Source: CAYRWR01 sp964428015
GTDB lineage: Bacteria > Spirochaetota > Brevinematia > Brevinematales > CAYRWR01
Assembly: GCA_964428015.1 (NCBI GenBank)
Contig: CAYRWR010000020.1
Coordinates: 3,846 to 67,845, forward strand
Reading direction: 5' to 3'
DNA: 64,000 nucleotides
Part shown: positions 50,922-59,908 of the stretch, piece after piece
How positions within the stretch are numbered: position 1 is the stretch's first letter
Layout of the letters: the number at the start of each line of letters is the position of its first letter
Program-made: the position numbers and the translations under genes
The notes under the pieces: generated by a model
Told to the model about the DNA's origin: nothing
Database searches by the model: none
The model's input: the letters and a program-made list of their open reading frames with translations, nothing else

Positions 50922-52151
50922 ATGCGTCGTTTTAGCCTGTTAAGCCTGTTCCTGATCATTTTATCCACCTCCCTATTTGGGCTGGATTATATCAGACCCT
51001 ATATCCAGGGAAATAAAGTCATATTTTCCTTTATTGACACTCAGGGCAAGGTCAAGACAGCCTATCTGGTGGGAAACTTGAACAACTGGAATACCCGTAC
51101 TTTGCCTCTGAAAAGATCGCTGGACGGTAAACGGTATTCCATCGCTGTGGATCTGGAGCCGGGCCGTTATGAGTATAAGTTTTTGATTAACGCCATTCCC
51201 TTCCAGGATATGTCCAATCCTCTGTCTGTGTCTGACGGCTGGGGAAAGGCCAATTCTGTAGTATATATTTTATCCAATAACGTACTGGACTGGGACAAAG
51301 ATGAGCACTTTTATGCCATGGAAGACGGCAGCTGGCAGCTGATGGAAAGTTATCCCGTCAACCTGATGGGCTTTTATCGGATTGACGGCCAGATACTGGA
51401 TATAAATGATATCTCTATTGCTTTTAAAAAAGGTTTGGCACGACTGGCTTCCACGGAAAAGGGCGTGACCGGAATGATTTACTGGGGTTCAGCCACCCTG
51501 GAGGATGCTAATAATAATACTCTGGATGCCCATGGTCTTTTCATGCGGTTTCATCCCCGCTTTTATGAACAAAAATTATCTAATTTGTTGCAACCGGTAG
51601 AAGAGACAGAGGAGCACATGAACTGTAATAATCTCTACTATCTGCAGAGTTGGAGTTTCTTTCATGTGGGTGATGATTTTCTGATACCCCCGGAAGATTT
51701 TGTAGGTATGACGATCAGTGATAAAGATTATACTATAAAAAAGGCACTGACTATCAAATATCAGCCCCAGATACAGGAAATAATAACCGACAGTAATACC
51801 ATCGCTGAGAATGAAAGTGTGGATAAAGAATTGAGAATGATTTTCAGGACCTGGTTTGAAGCTGTCCGGCTCCAGGATGGTACTGATCTGGAACCGCTGG
51901 TCTATGCGCCCATTTTCAGCAGCATAGAACAGATGGCTCTGCATATGAAAGCCCTGGAGGACTGGGAATTAGTCAATCACAGCCTGCAGCTCAGAAAAAT
52001 CGAAAGCGGCCCTATCGCACAACGGCTGGAAGACCCATATTATCTCAGTGCCACTGTCCGGACCAGCAGGGGTAAGCAGGGTTTGACCCGGCTGCTGGTA
52101 GCACGCCTGGGAGACCGCTGGCAGATTGTTAACTTTGAAATCACTTTTTAA
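50922..52151 (+). CDS. Exported protein with N-terminal CBM48-like glycogen-binding domain
   Basis: A 409-residue protein with a signal peptide (~1-20). Residues ~30-115 form an isoamylase-N/AMPK-type CBM48 module: KTAYLVGNLNNWN, then LEPGRYEYKFLINAIPFQD, and SNPLSVSDGWGKANSVVYI. The centre (~130-260) is unrecognised, and the last ~125 residues (FRTWFEAVRLQDGTDLEPL ... DRWQIVNFEITF) look like an NTF2/SnoaL-type fold. No catalytic residues of GH13 are present. Sigma-anti-sigma-CBM48 clusters are known in other bacteria, where function is unclear. Binding of glucan or another ligand in the envelope is inferred. Confidence 0.72.
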   Translation: MRRFSLLSLFLIILSTSLFGLDYIRPYIQGNKVIFSFIDTQGKVKTAYLVGNLNNWNTRTLPLKRSLDGKRYSIAVDLEPGRYEYKFLINAIPFQDMSNPLSVSDGWGKANSVVYILSNNVLDWDKDEHFYAMEDGSWQLMESYPVNLMGFYRIDGQILDINDISIAFKKGLARLASTEKGVTGMIYWGSATLEDANNNTLDAHGLFMRFHPRFYEQKLSNLLQPVEETEEHMNCNNLYYLQSWSFFHVGDDFLIPPEDFVGMTISDKDYTIKKALTIKYQPQIQEIITDSNTIAENESVDKELRMIFRTWFEAVRLQDGTDLEPLVYAPIFSSIEQMALHMKALEDWELVNHSLQLRKIESGPIAQRLEDPYYLSATVRTSRGKQGLTRLLVARLGDRWQIVNFEITF

Positions 52152-52172
52152 TAATAAGCATCGGGGGAAGGA

Positions 52173-53078
52173 ATGAAATGGCTTGAGATAATCCGGGACC
52201 GCAAAATTGAACTGGCTGCAGGATTATTAGCCGTGGCACTACTGGTGAGCTGGATTTTTTACAAAAGTGTCCGCAGTATCCCGGGCTTCACAGAGACTAT
52301 AGAGATCAACAGTGAAAAAATAATCCTGACCCGGCATTTTCAGTTTGTCTATGATAAAAATTATCCGGTTAACATTCAGCAGCTGCGGCTGTCCGCATTA
52401 AATACAAATGTGGTTGATGTAAGAGACAGCGAAGGTAAGATGCTGAATTTTCAGACCAGGGGGGAACAGCTCCTGATCTATCTAAATGGCCCGGTACATA
52501 AGGGTACCCATCTGGATTTTAAAGTTAAATCCCAGGTAAACGGCCAGTATCCCTACTTCAATATTATTAAAAATGAAGACGGGACCTATAGTTTTCACTA
52601 TATTTCCTGGGAATCCTACCCTGGCAATAAAACCAAAATCATCCACCTGCCTTCCGGCTGCCGCATTCTGGATGTCAAAGCCGGCGATATAAAAATTAAA
52701 CGCAAGGCAAATTCTCTGGTTCTCCAGGATCCCTATTCCCATTCCCGCAAATTTGACGTGTTGGTCCATTTTGCATTGCCTCAGGGGTTTGAAAATGCCC
52801 TCCCTGCTTCTCCGCCTCTCATTGAAGGAAATAAAGTGACCTTCCGTGTACCGGTAGCTCTTTATCCAGTCACCCCTGCTATTCAGGGTGATTTCACCAG
52901 CTGGCATAGCTTGCCCATGATCAAAAAGGGAGAATTCTATGAATACACAACCCAATTGGGAAATGGGACCTATCATTATCAGGTGCGCTATTTTAGTATG
53001 CCGCAGGCGGATGTGAGTATCAATCAAAGGATATACAATTCCCGTCATGAATCAATGAGTATATTGAAAATCCCCTGA
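52173..53078 (+). CDS. Membrane-anchored protein with C-terminal CBM48-like domain
   Basis: A 301-residue protein with an N-terminal anchor (~14-33) and periplasmic body. Residues ~50-170 form a beta-rich region with GTYSFHYISWESYPGNKTK; the last ~80 residues repeat the CBM48 layout: VTPAIQGDFTSWHSLPM, then LGNGTYHYQVRYFSMPQAD, and SMSILKI. The aromatic W/Y binding positions are partly kept. It starts 21 bases after the previous gene with GGGGGAAGG. It is the last gene of the sigma operon and a paralog in domain content, not in sequence length, of the gene before it. Confidence 0.65.
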   Translation: MKWLEIIRDRKIELAAGLLAVALLVSWIFYKSVRSIPGFTETIEINSEKIILTRHFQFVYDKNYPVNIQQLRLSALNTNVVDVRDSEGKMLNFQTRGEQLLIYLNGPVHKGTHLDFKVKSQVNGQYPYFNIIKNEDGTYSFHYISWESYPGNKTKIIHLPSGCRILDVKAGDIKIKRKANSLVLQDPYSHSRKFDVLVHFALPQGFENALPASPPLIEGNKVTFRVPVALYPVTPAIQGDFTSWHSLPMIKKGEFYEYTTQLGNGTYHYQVRYFSMPQADVSINQRIYNSRHESMSILKIP

Positions 53079-53148
53079 ACTTAATATAAAAAGTTGATTT
53101 CTCCGCAAATTCAAGGCATATTATAGGCAGTTCATATAAGGGGGGATC

Positions 53149-53616
53149 ATGGCTCATAATCAAACTCAGGTCAATTTTGCCCGGGCCCTGATTATCTATC
53201 AGGATAAAATATTTCTCAACCGCCAAAAAAACAAAAGAGGCAATTGGTATCAGTTGCCGGGTACACGCCAAAACTATCGGGAGACCCTGCACGACAGTCT
53301 GCACCGCTTTTTTAATGAGGAGGTCGGTGTACAGATTGTGATCCGGGAGCTCCGTTTTGTACGGGAATACGTAGGAGTTAATCACGAATTTATGAGTGAA
53401 GACGCGGAACTCCACCAGGTGGACCACATTTTTATCTGTGATATCAGAGCTAAAATGGAAGATCCCCAGATATGGAAGCTGTTGGATCAGAAGGGTTTCG
53501 GCTGGATCAGTATGACTTTATTGGACAAAGTACTGTTTTACCCTCAAAAACTCATTCACCTGCTCCATCCTGACGGCAGTCTCAGTGGTGATTTTTATCT
53601 GGGCGACATGAATTAA
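53149..53616 (+). CDS. Nudix-domain protein with degenerate Nudix box
   Basis: A 155-residue protein. The Nudix box reads GTRQNYRETLHDSLHRFFNE with EVGV following: the E-E-x-G end is intact (NEEVGV), but the conserved Glu of R-E-U is Phe and the first Gly is displaced by one. Metal binding may be partly retained, so hydrolysis of nucleoside diphosphate derivatives is uncertain. LDKVLFYPQKLIHLL is the C-terminal helix. Own ribosome binding site; not linked in sequence to the CBM48 gene apart from being 70 bases after it. Confidence 0.8.
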   Translation: MAHNQTQVNFARALIIYQDKIFLNRQKNKRGNWYQLPGTRQNYRETLHDSLHRFFNEEVGVQIVIRELRFVREYVGVNHEFMSEDAELHQVDHIFICDIRAKMEDPQIWKLLDQKGFGWISMTLLDKVLFYPQKLIHLLHPDGSLSGDFYLGDMN

Positions 53617-53803
53617 GCGGATTCTTGTGTTCATGGCAGATTAAATGATGAGGCTAGGTTCTTTTCCTTTTCAAGCGCCAAAATTGCTGTAATTCTTTCT
53701 TTACATATGTGACAGAATTCACTTTATTTCTTAAAATGTAACCTTAGTACCTGATACTATGTCTAAACAGAAACAGATTTTCATTTCTGATAAGGAGAAT
53801 ACA

Positions 53804-54991
53804 TTGAGCAGGATAAGTGGAATGATGCTCCTCCTCCTGGCGCTGGTAACAGCCTCCGCCTGTGGGAAAGCCGATAATAAAAAAGACAGCGCAAAATCTC
53901 CCAAAGAGATCAAACTGGTCAAAGCGGAAAAAAAGACCATTGCCAACTATCTGGATGAAATGGGAGAAATCGGCCCTCTTTCCATCACCAAGGTCAAGTT
54001 CAACTTTTCAGGAAAAATCACCCGGCTCAACGCGGAAGAAGGGGATACGGTCAGACAGGGTCAGGTATTAGCCATGGTCTACCCTGATATCAATCAGATC
54101 AAGACAGTGACCAGCTCCCAGATAAATCTCAAGAAAGCTCTGGCCAACTTGCAGTCTGTGTCCAATCAGACCTCGGAAATAGCATCTCTGTACAAACAGG
54201 GACTGGTGTCACGCGCCCAGTATGATGACCTGCAGAACCAGTTTTCTATAGCCCAGGACGAGGTCAAGACAGCCCGTCTGGAAATGGAAAGCCTCCAGAA
54301 AACCTCTTCCATAGAAAAAGAAAAAGCGGTCCCGGTACAGGCGCCTATCGCGGGTACTATCATTACCCGCCAGGTAGACCTGGGGGACTATATTATGGCT
54401 GCTTCCACCTTTCAGAGCGGTACCGTACTGTTTGAAGTGGCGGATGTGAGGGATCTGATCATCCAGGCTAATATAAACGAAATGGATATTTTAGCCATCA
54501 GTGACGGAGCAAAAGTCGAATTCACCTTTGAAGCGCTGCCCGGGAAGACTTTTGTCGGCAAGGTATTCCGGGTCTTTCCCACTCCGGTCAATGACAATAA
54601 CGTCAAGAAGTATACAGTCCAGATACTGCCTACCGACGTTCTGCCCTCCAATGTAAGGCTGGGAATGTCGGTACGCATCAAAGTCCTGCTGGCCCGCAAA
54701 GACAATGTCCTGTCTATCCCTCTGGGAGCAGTGATCCGGGACGCGGATCAGAAAAAAGACTATGTCCTGGTGGCGGAGTCCAAGGATATGTATAAAAAGC
54801 AGATGGTGGAGACCGGTATCTCTGATTTTGACAATATTGAAATCCTGTCAGGACTGCAGGAAGGACAAAAAGTGGTGAACAGCCCCTACCAGGTCAAAGA
54901 AGACCAGATCATTCAGGATAAACCAAAAGCCGAAGAGGATAAAAAGGGAAAACAGGAAAAGAAAAATACTAAACCGAAGATGCCCAAATAA
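53804..54991 (+). CDS. MacA-like efflux adaptor lipoprotein (HlyD family)
   Basis: A 395-residue periplasmic adaptor anchored by a lipobox (ASAC). It contains the coiled-coil hairpin with IASLYKQGLVSRAQYDDL, lipoyl-type strands GKITRLNAEEGDTVRQGQVL and VQAPIAGTIITRQVDLGD, and the beta barrel with MSVRIKVLLARKDNVLSIPLGAV. A lysine-rich tail KAEEDKKGKQEKKN ends it. Start TTG at 53804 has AAGGAG 6 bases upstream; the longer frame from ATG 53759 lacks one. First gene of the macA-macB-tolC-like operon; its stop TAA shares an A with the next ATG. Confidence 0.93.
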   Translation: MSRISGMMLLLLALVTASACGKADNKKDSAKSPKEIKLVKAEKKTIANYLDEMGEIGPLSITKVKFNFSGKITRLNAEEGDTVRQGQVLAMVYPDINQIKTVTSSQINLKKALANLQSVSNQTSEIASLYKQGLVSRAQYDDLQNQFSIAQDEVKTARLEMESLQKTSSIEKEKAVPVQAPIAGTIITRQVDLGDYIMAASTFQSGTVLFEVADVRDLIIQANINEMDILAISDGAKVEFTFEALPGKTFVGKVFRVFPTPVNDNNVKKYTVQILPTDVLPSNVRLGMSVRIKVLLARKDNVLSIPLGAVIRDADQKKDYVLVAESKDMYKKQMVETGISDFDNIEILSGLQEGQKVVNSPYQVKEDQIIQDKPKAEEDKKGKQEKKNTKPKMPK

Positions 54992-55665
54992 TGCATAACA
55001 TAAGATTAGAAAACATCTCCAAGACCTATGGCGATGATAAGCATGAAGTAAAAGTGGAAGCGCTGCGTAATGTCTACCTGAATTTTGACACCAATAAAAT
55101 CTATGCCATCATGGGCCCCTCCGGCTCCGGTAAATCCACGCTGATGCACATCCTGGGGCTGCTGGACCGTCCTACCGGGGGTAAATACTTTCTGGAAGGG
55201 GAAAATATCTCCACCCTGTCGGATGCCCGTATCGCCCACCTCCGCTCCCGCCGGATCGGGTTCGTGTTTCAGTCCTTTAACCTCCTGCCCCGCTATAGTG
55301 TGTTCAAAAACGTGGAGCTCCCCATGATCTACTCCAATGAGCATCTGCCCCATCAGAGAAAAAAGATAATCGACGAGCTGCTGAAAAAAGTGGGGCTGGA
55401 CGACCGGGCCCACCACAAGCCCACCGAACTGTCCGGGGGACAAAAGCAGAGGGTAGCCATCGCGCGGAGTCTGGTCAATGACCCTGCCATCATTCTGGCG
55501 GATGAGCCCACCGGAAACCTGGATACCACTACCGAAAAAGAGATCATGCGCCAGTTTGTAGAGCTTAAGAATGATGAAAGGACCATTATCATCGTGACTC
55601 ATGATGATACCGTGGCGGAATACGCCGATGAAATCATCGTGATCCGGGATGGGGAAGTAGTCTGA
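54991..55665 (+). CDS. MacB/LolD-type ABC transporter ATPase
   Basis: A 224-residue stand-alone ATPase: Walker A GPSGSGKST, Q-loop VFQSFNLLPR, signature LSGGQKQRV, Walker B AIILADEPTGNLD and H-loop IVTHD. It energises type VII (MacB-like) mechanotransmission rather than transport through a membrane pore. It lies between the adaptor (1-base overlap) and permease 1 (no gap). It is the only ATPase in the operon although two permeases follow. Confidence 0.95.
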   Translation: MHNIRLENISKTYGDDKHEVKVEALRNVYLNFDTNKIYAIMGPSGSGKSTLMHILGLLDRPTGGKYFLEGENISTLSDARIAHLRSRRIGFVFQSFNLLPRYSVFKNVELPMIYSNEHLPHQRKKIIDELLKKVGLDDRAHHKPTELSGGQKQRVAIARSLVNDPAIILADEPTGNLDTTTEKEIMRQFVELKNDERTIIIVTHDDTVAEYADEIIVIRDGEVV

Positions 55666-56928
55666 ATGCGCAAAGTACTGACAGCCATACTAAGCGGGAT
55701 CCTGGAGATCCGCTATCACATCCTGCGCTCTTCTCTGTCACTGCTGGGGATTATACTGGGAGTCATGAATCTGTCGGCTATGTTTTCGGTGATGGACGGG
55801 GCCAAGCAGATGAACACCACCCTCATGAACAGTATCGGGACTCCCGACCAGATCGAGATTTCCCTGGACTGGAGAAAACGCCGTAAAGCAGTGGAAAAAA
55901 AGAACTATACTCTGGGCTGGCAGGACGTGGATACCATACGAAAGTACTCCACTACCGTGAAAGACGTAGGAGTGGAGATAAACAGCGGCCAGACTATCCA
56001 GTATGGCAATAAAAACAAGGATTTTCAGGTCACCGGGGTCATGCCCTCCACTTTTGTGATGAATAAATATAATGTGGCCAAAGGCAGAAAGATAACCGAA
56101 ATCGACATGGAATATAAATCCAAGGTCTGTGTCATCGGGACCGCGGTAGCAGATGAATTCTTCCCAAAAAAGGACCCGGTGGGGGATTCCATCCGGGTGG
56201 GCAGTGAGTATTTCCGCATTGTGGGCGTACTGGAAGAATACACCATCTTTAAAAATAAACAGGAACAGGCGGACCGTAAAAACCCCCTGGAATGGAAAAA
56301 CCAGCGTATACTCATCCCGGCCACGACCCTGGAAAACCGCTTCCTGGGGCGCGGGAATGGACGCAGCTGGTTCAGCATCTACCTCCAGGCCCGTTCGGTG
56401 GAAGGGGTGCCGGCCTGTATGGATGAAGTCAGAAATATCCTGATCAAGAGCCATGCCAACCAGGATATCTTTGATCTCAAGTCGGTGCAGGAGACCAGCA
56501 GTGAACAGGAAGATTTTACCCGGATGTGGCAGATCGTACTGGGCATAGTGGCTGGTATCTCCCTGCTGGTAGGCGGGGTAGGCATCATGAATGTGATGCT
56601 GGCCAGCTTCCGGGAAAGAGTGCGGGAGATCGGCATCCGCAAGGCACTGGGAGCTTCCCAGTCGGATATTTTCCTGTTATTTGTGGTGGAAACCATCATC
56701 ATCTGTATTATCGGAGGGGTGCTGGGGCTCATCGCCGGGTATATAGTATCTACCTCGGTACTGAATTCCATGCTGGCGCAGACCAATATGCCCTCCAGCC
56801 CTTCTTTTTCACTTTCAGCGGGTATGCTGGCGGTGTTTTTTTCCGTGATCATCGGCCTGCTGGCCGGTTTGTACCCCGCTGTCAAGGCGGCAAAATTAGA
56901 ACCAGTGGAGGCCTTACGTTATGAATAA
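55666..56928 (+). CDS. MacB-like FtsX permease 1
   Basis: A 420-residue permease with one N-terminal span, a large periplasmic domain (~45-285) and three C-terminal spans (~290-310, 340-365, 385-405). The segment SLLVGGVGIMNVMLASFRER followed by VREIGIRKALGAS is the FtsX coupling region. It probably partners the ATPase at 54991 and the TolC protein. About 45 percent similar in appearance to permease 2. Overlaps the TolC gene by 8 bases. Confidence 0.93.
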   Translation: MRKVLTAILSGILEIRYHILRSSLSLLGIILGVMNLSAMFSVMDGAKQMNTTLMNSIGTPDQIEISLDWRKRRKAVEKKNYTLGWQDVDTIRKYSTTVKDVGVEINSGQTIQYGNKNKDFQVTGVMPSTFVMNKYNVAKGRKITEIDMEYKSKVCVIGTAVADEFFPKKDPVGDSIRVGSEYFRIVGVLEEYTIFKNKQEQADRKNPLEWKNQRILIPATTLENRFLGRGNGRSWFSIYLQARSVEGVPACMDEVRNILIKSHANQDIFDLKSVQETSSEQEDFTRMWQIVLGIVAGISLLVGGVGIMNVMLASFRERVREIGIRKALGASQSDIFLLFVVETIIICIIGGVLGLIAGYIVSTSVLNSMLAQTNMPSSPSFSLSAGMLAVFFSVIIGLLAGLYPAVKAAKLEPVEALRYE

Positions 56929-58099
56929 AATCATCTGGATAGTCCTGATCAGCCTGGGTGCACTGTCACCGCTATTTGGTGATGAGCTGGACACTATTAT
57001 AGAACACAGCCTCAAGCATTCCCAGCAGGGCCGTAATCTGGACAATTCCGTAAAAAAAGCCGAGCTGCAGAGACAAGCCCAGTATCTTACTCTGGTGCCT
57101 AATTTGCGGGTCAATGGTGACTGGAGCGCGGGTACTTACGGCAGTATTAACTACGGTATCAGCCTGTCGGAGTCCTTTTCCCACGTGGACAGCATCATCC
57201 AGAGCCTGCGTATGGCTGAACAGACCCGCCAGGCGGGACTGATCCAGGCGGAACTGGACCGCCGGGATTTCATCGACAATCTCATCACCTCCTATGTAAA
57301 CCTGTGCCTGGCCCGTAAAAAAATCGAGATCAGTCGGGCCGATATCGCCAATCAGAAAGTCCTTTATAATATCATGAAGGTACGCAGCGATAACGGTCGG
57401 GAGATCCAGCTGAATGTGGACAAGCAGCAGAACGAGATCGTGTTATCCGAAGCGGATTTAGCCATCGAGCAGGTCAATATAGATAATAACCTGCGTACAT
57501 TTCTGGAGTATAGCGGAGATACTGCAGCATCCTTTGAGCTAAAGGGTGAATTCGGGCCTGCCCGGGAGGACAGCCAGTACCAGCTCCTCATGCACAAGAC
57601 CAGTATAGAGCTAACCAATAACAGCATAAACATGGGACTAAAAAAACGGGAACAATGGCTGCCCCGTCTGGATCTTTCCTTTTCCTGGAATTATGACGCG
57701 GACGCCAATAGTTCCGGCTACAACTTGGGCGCGGGTCTGAGCTTTTCCGCCCTGGATTTCTGGGAGCGTAATAATGGGATTAAGCAGCTGGATATCAGCC
57801 GGGATTCACTGCTGCTGACTTTATCTAATACTTATATCCGCTGGCAGAATGACAAAGACCTGGTCCAGAAAAGAGTGAGCACATTGGAACTGAAGATCCA
57901 GGCTCTGGAAAAAGAAGTAGCCCTGGATACCAAACTCCAGGATCTCTATAAGTACCAGTATGAGACGGATCAGATAGACTACCATGAGTACCGCCGCCGT
58001 CAGAATACCCTGCTCACCAGTGAGCTCAATCTGCTTCAGCTGCAGGGGGACTTGTTCATCCTGAAGAAAAGACTGCAGTACGGGATCATCAAGCCATGA
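56921..58099 (+). CDS. TolC-family outer-membrane channel
   Basis: A 392-residue exported protein (signal peptide ending LSPLFG) with two long coiled-coil halves, for example LDRRDFIDNLITSYVNLCLARKKIEISRAD split in the first half and LELKIQALEKEVALDTKL in the second, typical of outer membrane efflux proteins. It would open the outer-membrane exit for this efflux system. It lies between the two permease genes, an unusual position. Overlaps permease 1 by 8 bases. Confidence 0.9.
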   Translation: MNKIIWIVLISLGALSPLFGDELDTIIEHSLKHSQQGRNLDNSVKKAELQRQAQYLTLVPNLRVNGDWSAGTYGSINYGISLSESFSHVDSIIQSLRMAEQTRQAGLIQAELDRRDFIDNLITSYVNLCLARKKIEISRADIANQKVLYNIMKVRSDNGREIQLNVDKQQNEIVLSEADLAIEQVNIDNNLRTFLEYSGDTAASFELKGEFGPAREDSQYQLLMHKTSIELTNNSINMGLKKREQWLPRLDLSFSWNYDADANSSGYNLGAGLSFSALDFWERNNGIKQLDISRDSLLLTLSNTYIRWQNDKDLVQKRVSTLELKIQALEKEVALDTKLQDLYKYQYETDQIDYHEYRRRQNTLLTSELNLLQLQGDLFILKKRLQYGIIKP

Positions 58100-58118
58100 C
58101 ACGGCAGGGGCATTTATC

Positions 58119-59378
58119 ATGAGAAAACTCTGGACAGCCATCGTGAGCGGATTTCTGGAAATCCGCTACCATGTACTTCGCTCCCTGCTGTCCCTGATCG
58201 GGATAGTACTGGGGGTAATGAACCTGTCGGCAATGTTTAGCGTGGTAGAGGGCGCCAAGCTGACCAACCACGCCATGATGAACAGCATCGGATCACCGGA
58301 CCAGGTTTCCCTCACCCTGGACTGGTCCAAGCGAAAAAATGCCCGTGAGAAGAAAAATTTTACCCTGGGATGGGATGATATCAAGAATATCCGCCGCTAC
58401 GGTGTCACCGTCAAGGATGTGGGGGTAGAGGTGTACACCCGCTATGTCTGCCAGTTTTCCCGCAACAGCGTGGAATACACGGTAATAGGAGTCCTGCCCT
58501 CGACCTTTACTATGAACCGCTATGACATGGACAGGGGACGCAGTCTCAGCCAGCAGGACCTGGACAACAGCCGGAAGGTGTGTGTGATCGGGACAACTAT
58601 TGTCAATGAACTGTTCAAGGGAGTGGACCCCCTGGGCAAGAATCTGCTCATCGGAGGGGAAAACTTTAAGGTGGTGGGCATCCTGACGGAATTCGGCACC
58701 TTCGCGGAAGGCAGTAGTACCAAAAAGGGGAAAAACCCCATGGACTGGAAAAACCGCCGTATCCTCATCCCCGCTACTACATTGCAGAACCGTTTTTTAG
58801 GCCCGGACAGCTCCGGCAACTGGTTTGCCATATCGGTGCAGTCCCAGGATATAGCTACTGTGCCGGATACCATGGAAGAACTGCGTAATATCATGCTCAA
58901 TACCCATCAGAACCAGGATTTGTTCCGCATCCAGTCTATGCAGGACTGGCAGAACCAGGCCGAAGACTTCACCCGTATCTGGAGGATCGTACTGGGATTT
59001 GTGGCGGGGATATCCCTCCTGGTAGGCGGGGTAGGTATCATGAATGTGATGCTGGCCAGCTTCCGGGAAAGGGTGCGGGAAATCGGCATCAGAAAAGCCC
59101 TGGGCGCTACTCATACCGACATCTTTCTGCTGTTTCTGGTGGAGACCATCCTGATCTGTATCATCGGAGGGGCGCTGGGACTGACCGCCGGATATTTTGT
59201 GTCTACTACAGCACTGAATGCCATTTTACTGCAGAGTATGCCCAGCGGGGCGCATTTCAGCCTGGCCGCGGGCCTGTTCGCAGTACTTTTTTCGGTAGTG
59301 GTAGGACTCCTGGCCGGCATCTATCCCGCCATCAAAGCCGCCCGTCTGCAGCCGGTAGACGCGCTGAGGTATGAATAA
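58119..59378 (+). CDS. MacB-like FtsX permease 2
   Basis: A 419-residue paralog of the permease at 55666, with the same N-terminal start (MRKLWTAIVSGFLEIRYH against MRKVLTAILSGILEIRYH) and the same FtsX segment SLLVGGVGIMNVMLASFRER. The periplasmic domains are more diverged. With one ATPase for two permeases, a heterodimer is the likely form. GGGG precedes the ATG; the gene is 19 bases after the TolC stop. It ends the operon, 8 bases before a convergent small gene. Confidence 0.92.
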   Translation: MRKLWTAIVSGFLEIRYHVLRSLLSLIGIVLGVMNLSAMFSVVEGAKLTNHAMMNSIGSPDQVSLTLDWSKRKNAREKKNFTLGWDDIKNIRRYGVTVKDVGVEVYTRYVCQFSRNSVEYTVIGVLPSTFTMNRYDMDRGRSLSQQDLDNSRKVCVIGTTIVNELFKGVDPLGKNLLIGGENFKVVGILTEFGTFAEGSSTKKGKNPMDWKNRRILIPATTLQNRFLGPDSSGNWFAISVQSQDIATVPDTMEELRNIMLNTHQNQDLFRIQSMQDWQNQAEDFTRIWRIVLGFVAGISLLVGGVGIMNVMLASFRERVREIGIRKALGATHTDIFLLFLVETILICIIGGALGLTAGYFVSTTALNAILLQSMPSGAHFSLAAGLFAVLFSVVVGLLAGIYPAIKAARLQPVDALRYE

Positions 59379-59386
59379 AGGATGCT

Positions 59387-59575
59387 TTATTTGGAGGCCG
59401 TTACAATCAGCAAGGGCCCCACGAAAAAAGCTTTACCTATAAAGTATAGTCCCAGGGCAAAAGATACTTTGTCAGAAGAATGAGAAGACTGAAACACAAG
59501 ATATAATCCCGCAGCCAGGCAGAATCCGGAGGATGCAATCCCCAGTATCCAGATAAGCAGATTTTTCTTTTTCAA
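59387..59575 (-). CDS. Mini membrane protein A
   Basis: A 62-residue protein with two membrane spans (~8-28 and ~38-58) and a C-terminal box GLYFIGKAFFVGPLLI. It begins with a TTG preceded by GGGGGGAA. The box GxxxxGKxFxxGPxxI is shared with the gene at 59603-59785, so they are paralogs. Unknown function; convergent with permease 2. Confidence 0.6.
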   Translation of the reverse strand: MKKKNLLIWILGIASSGFCLAAGLYLVFQSSHSSDKVSFALGLYFIGKAFFVGPLLIVTASK

Positions 59576-59602
59576 AAAATTCCCCCCGTTATCATTATAA
59601 AA

Positions 59603-59785
59603 TTAAATCAATGCCGCTGCTATCATAACGGGTCCGATCATAAAACTCTTACCTAAAAGCCGTATACCTTCTTTGGGAAATGACAGAGGGTCTTTTAATA
59701 CAAAATAGTACACAGCTGTCAGGGCGCAAAGCAAAGTGAAGATTATTCCGCTCCACAGGAAAAACTGACGCCATCCTTGATTCAT
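59603..59785 (-). CDS. Mini membrane protein B
   Basis: A 60-residue protein with two spans and the box GIRLLGKSFMIGPVMIAAAL at its end, a paralog of the one 27 bases downstream. ATG follows AAGAGG. They may form a heterodimer or oligomer in the inner membrane. No family recognised. Confidence 0.62.
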   Translation of the reverse strand: MNQGWRQFFLWSGIIFTLLCALTAVYYFVLKDPLSFPKEGIRLLGKSFMIGPVMIAAALI

Positions 59786-59908
59786 AACTACCTCTTCTCT
59801 TCTGATAATGATAATATACCTTTGATTTGAGTGATTTCAAGATTCTCCGGTCTGAAAATTGTTTTTTTAAATTTAGCGGCTTACAATTAACCAGGGAGGA
59901 AACCCATT

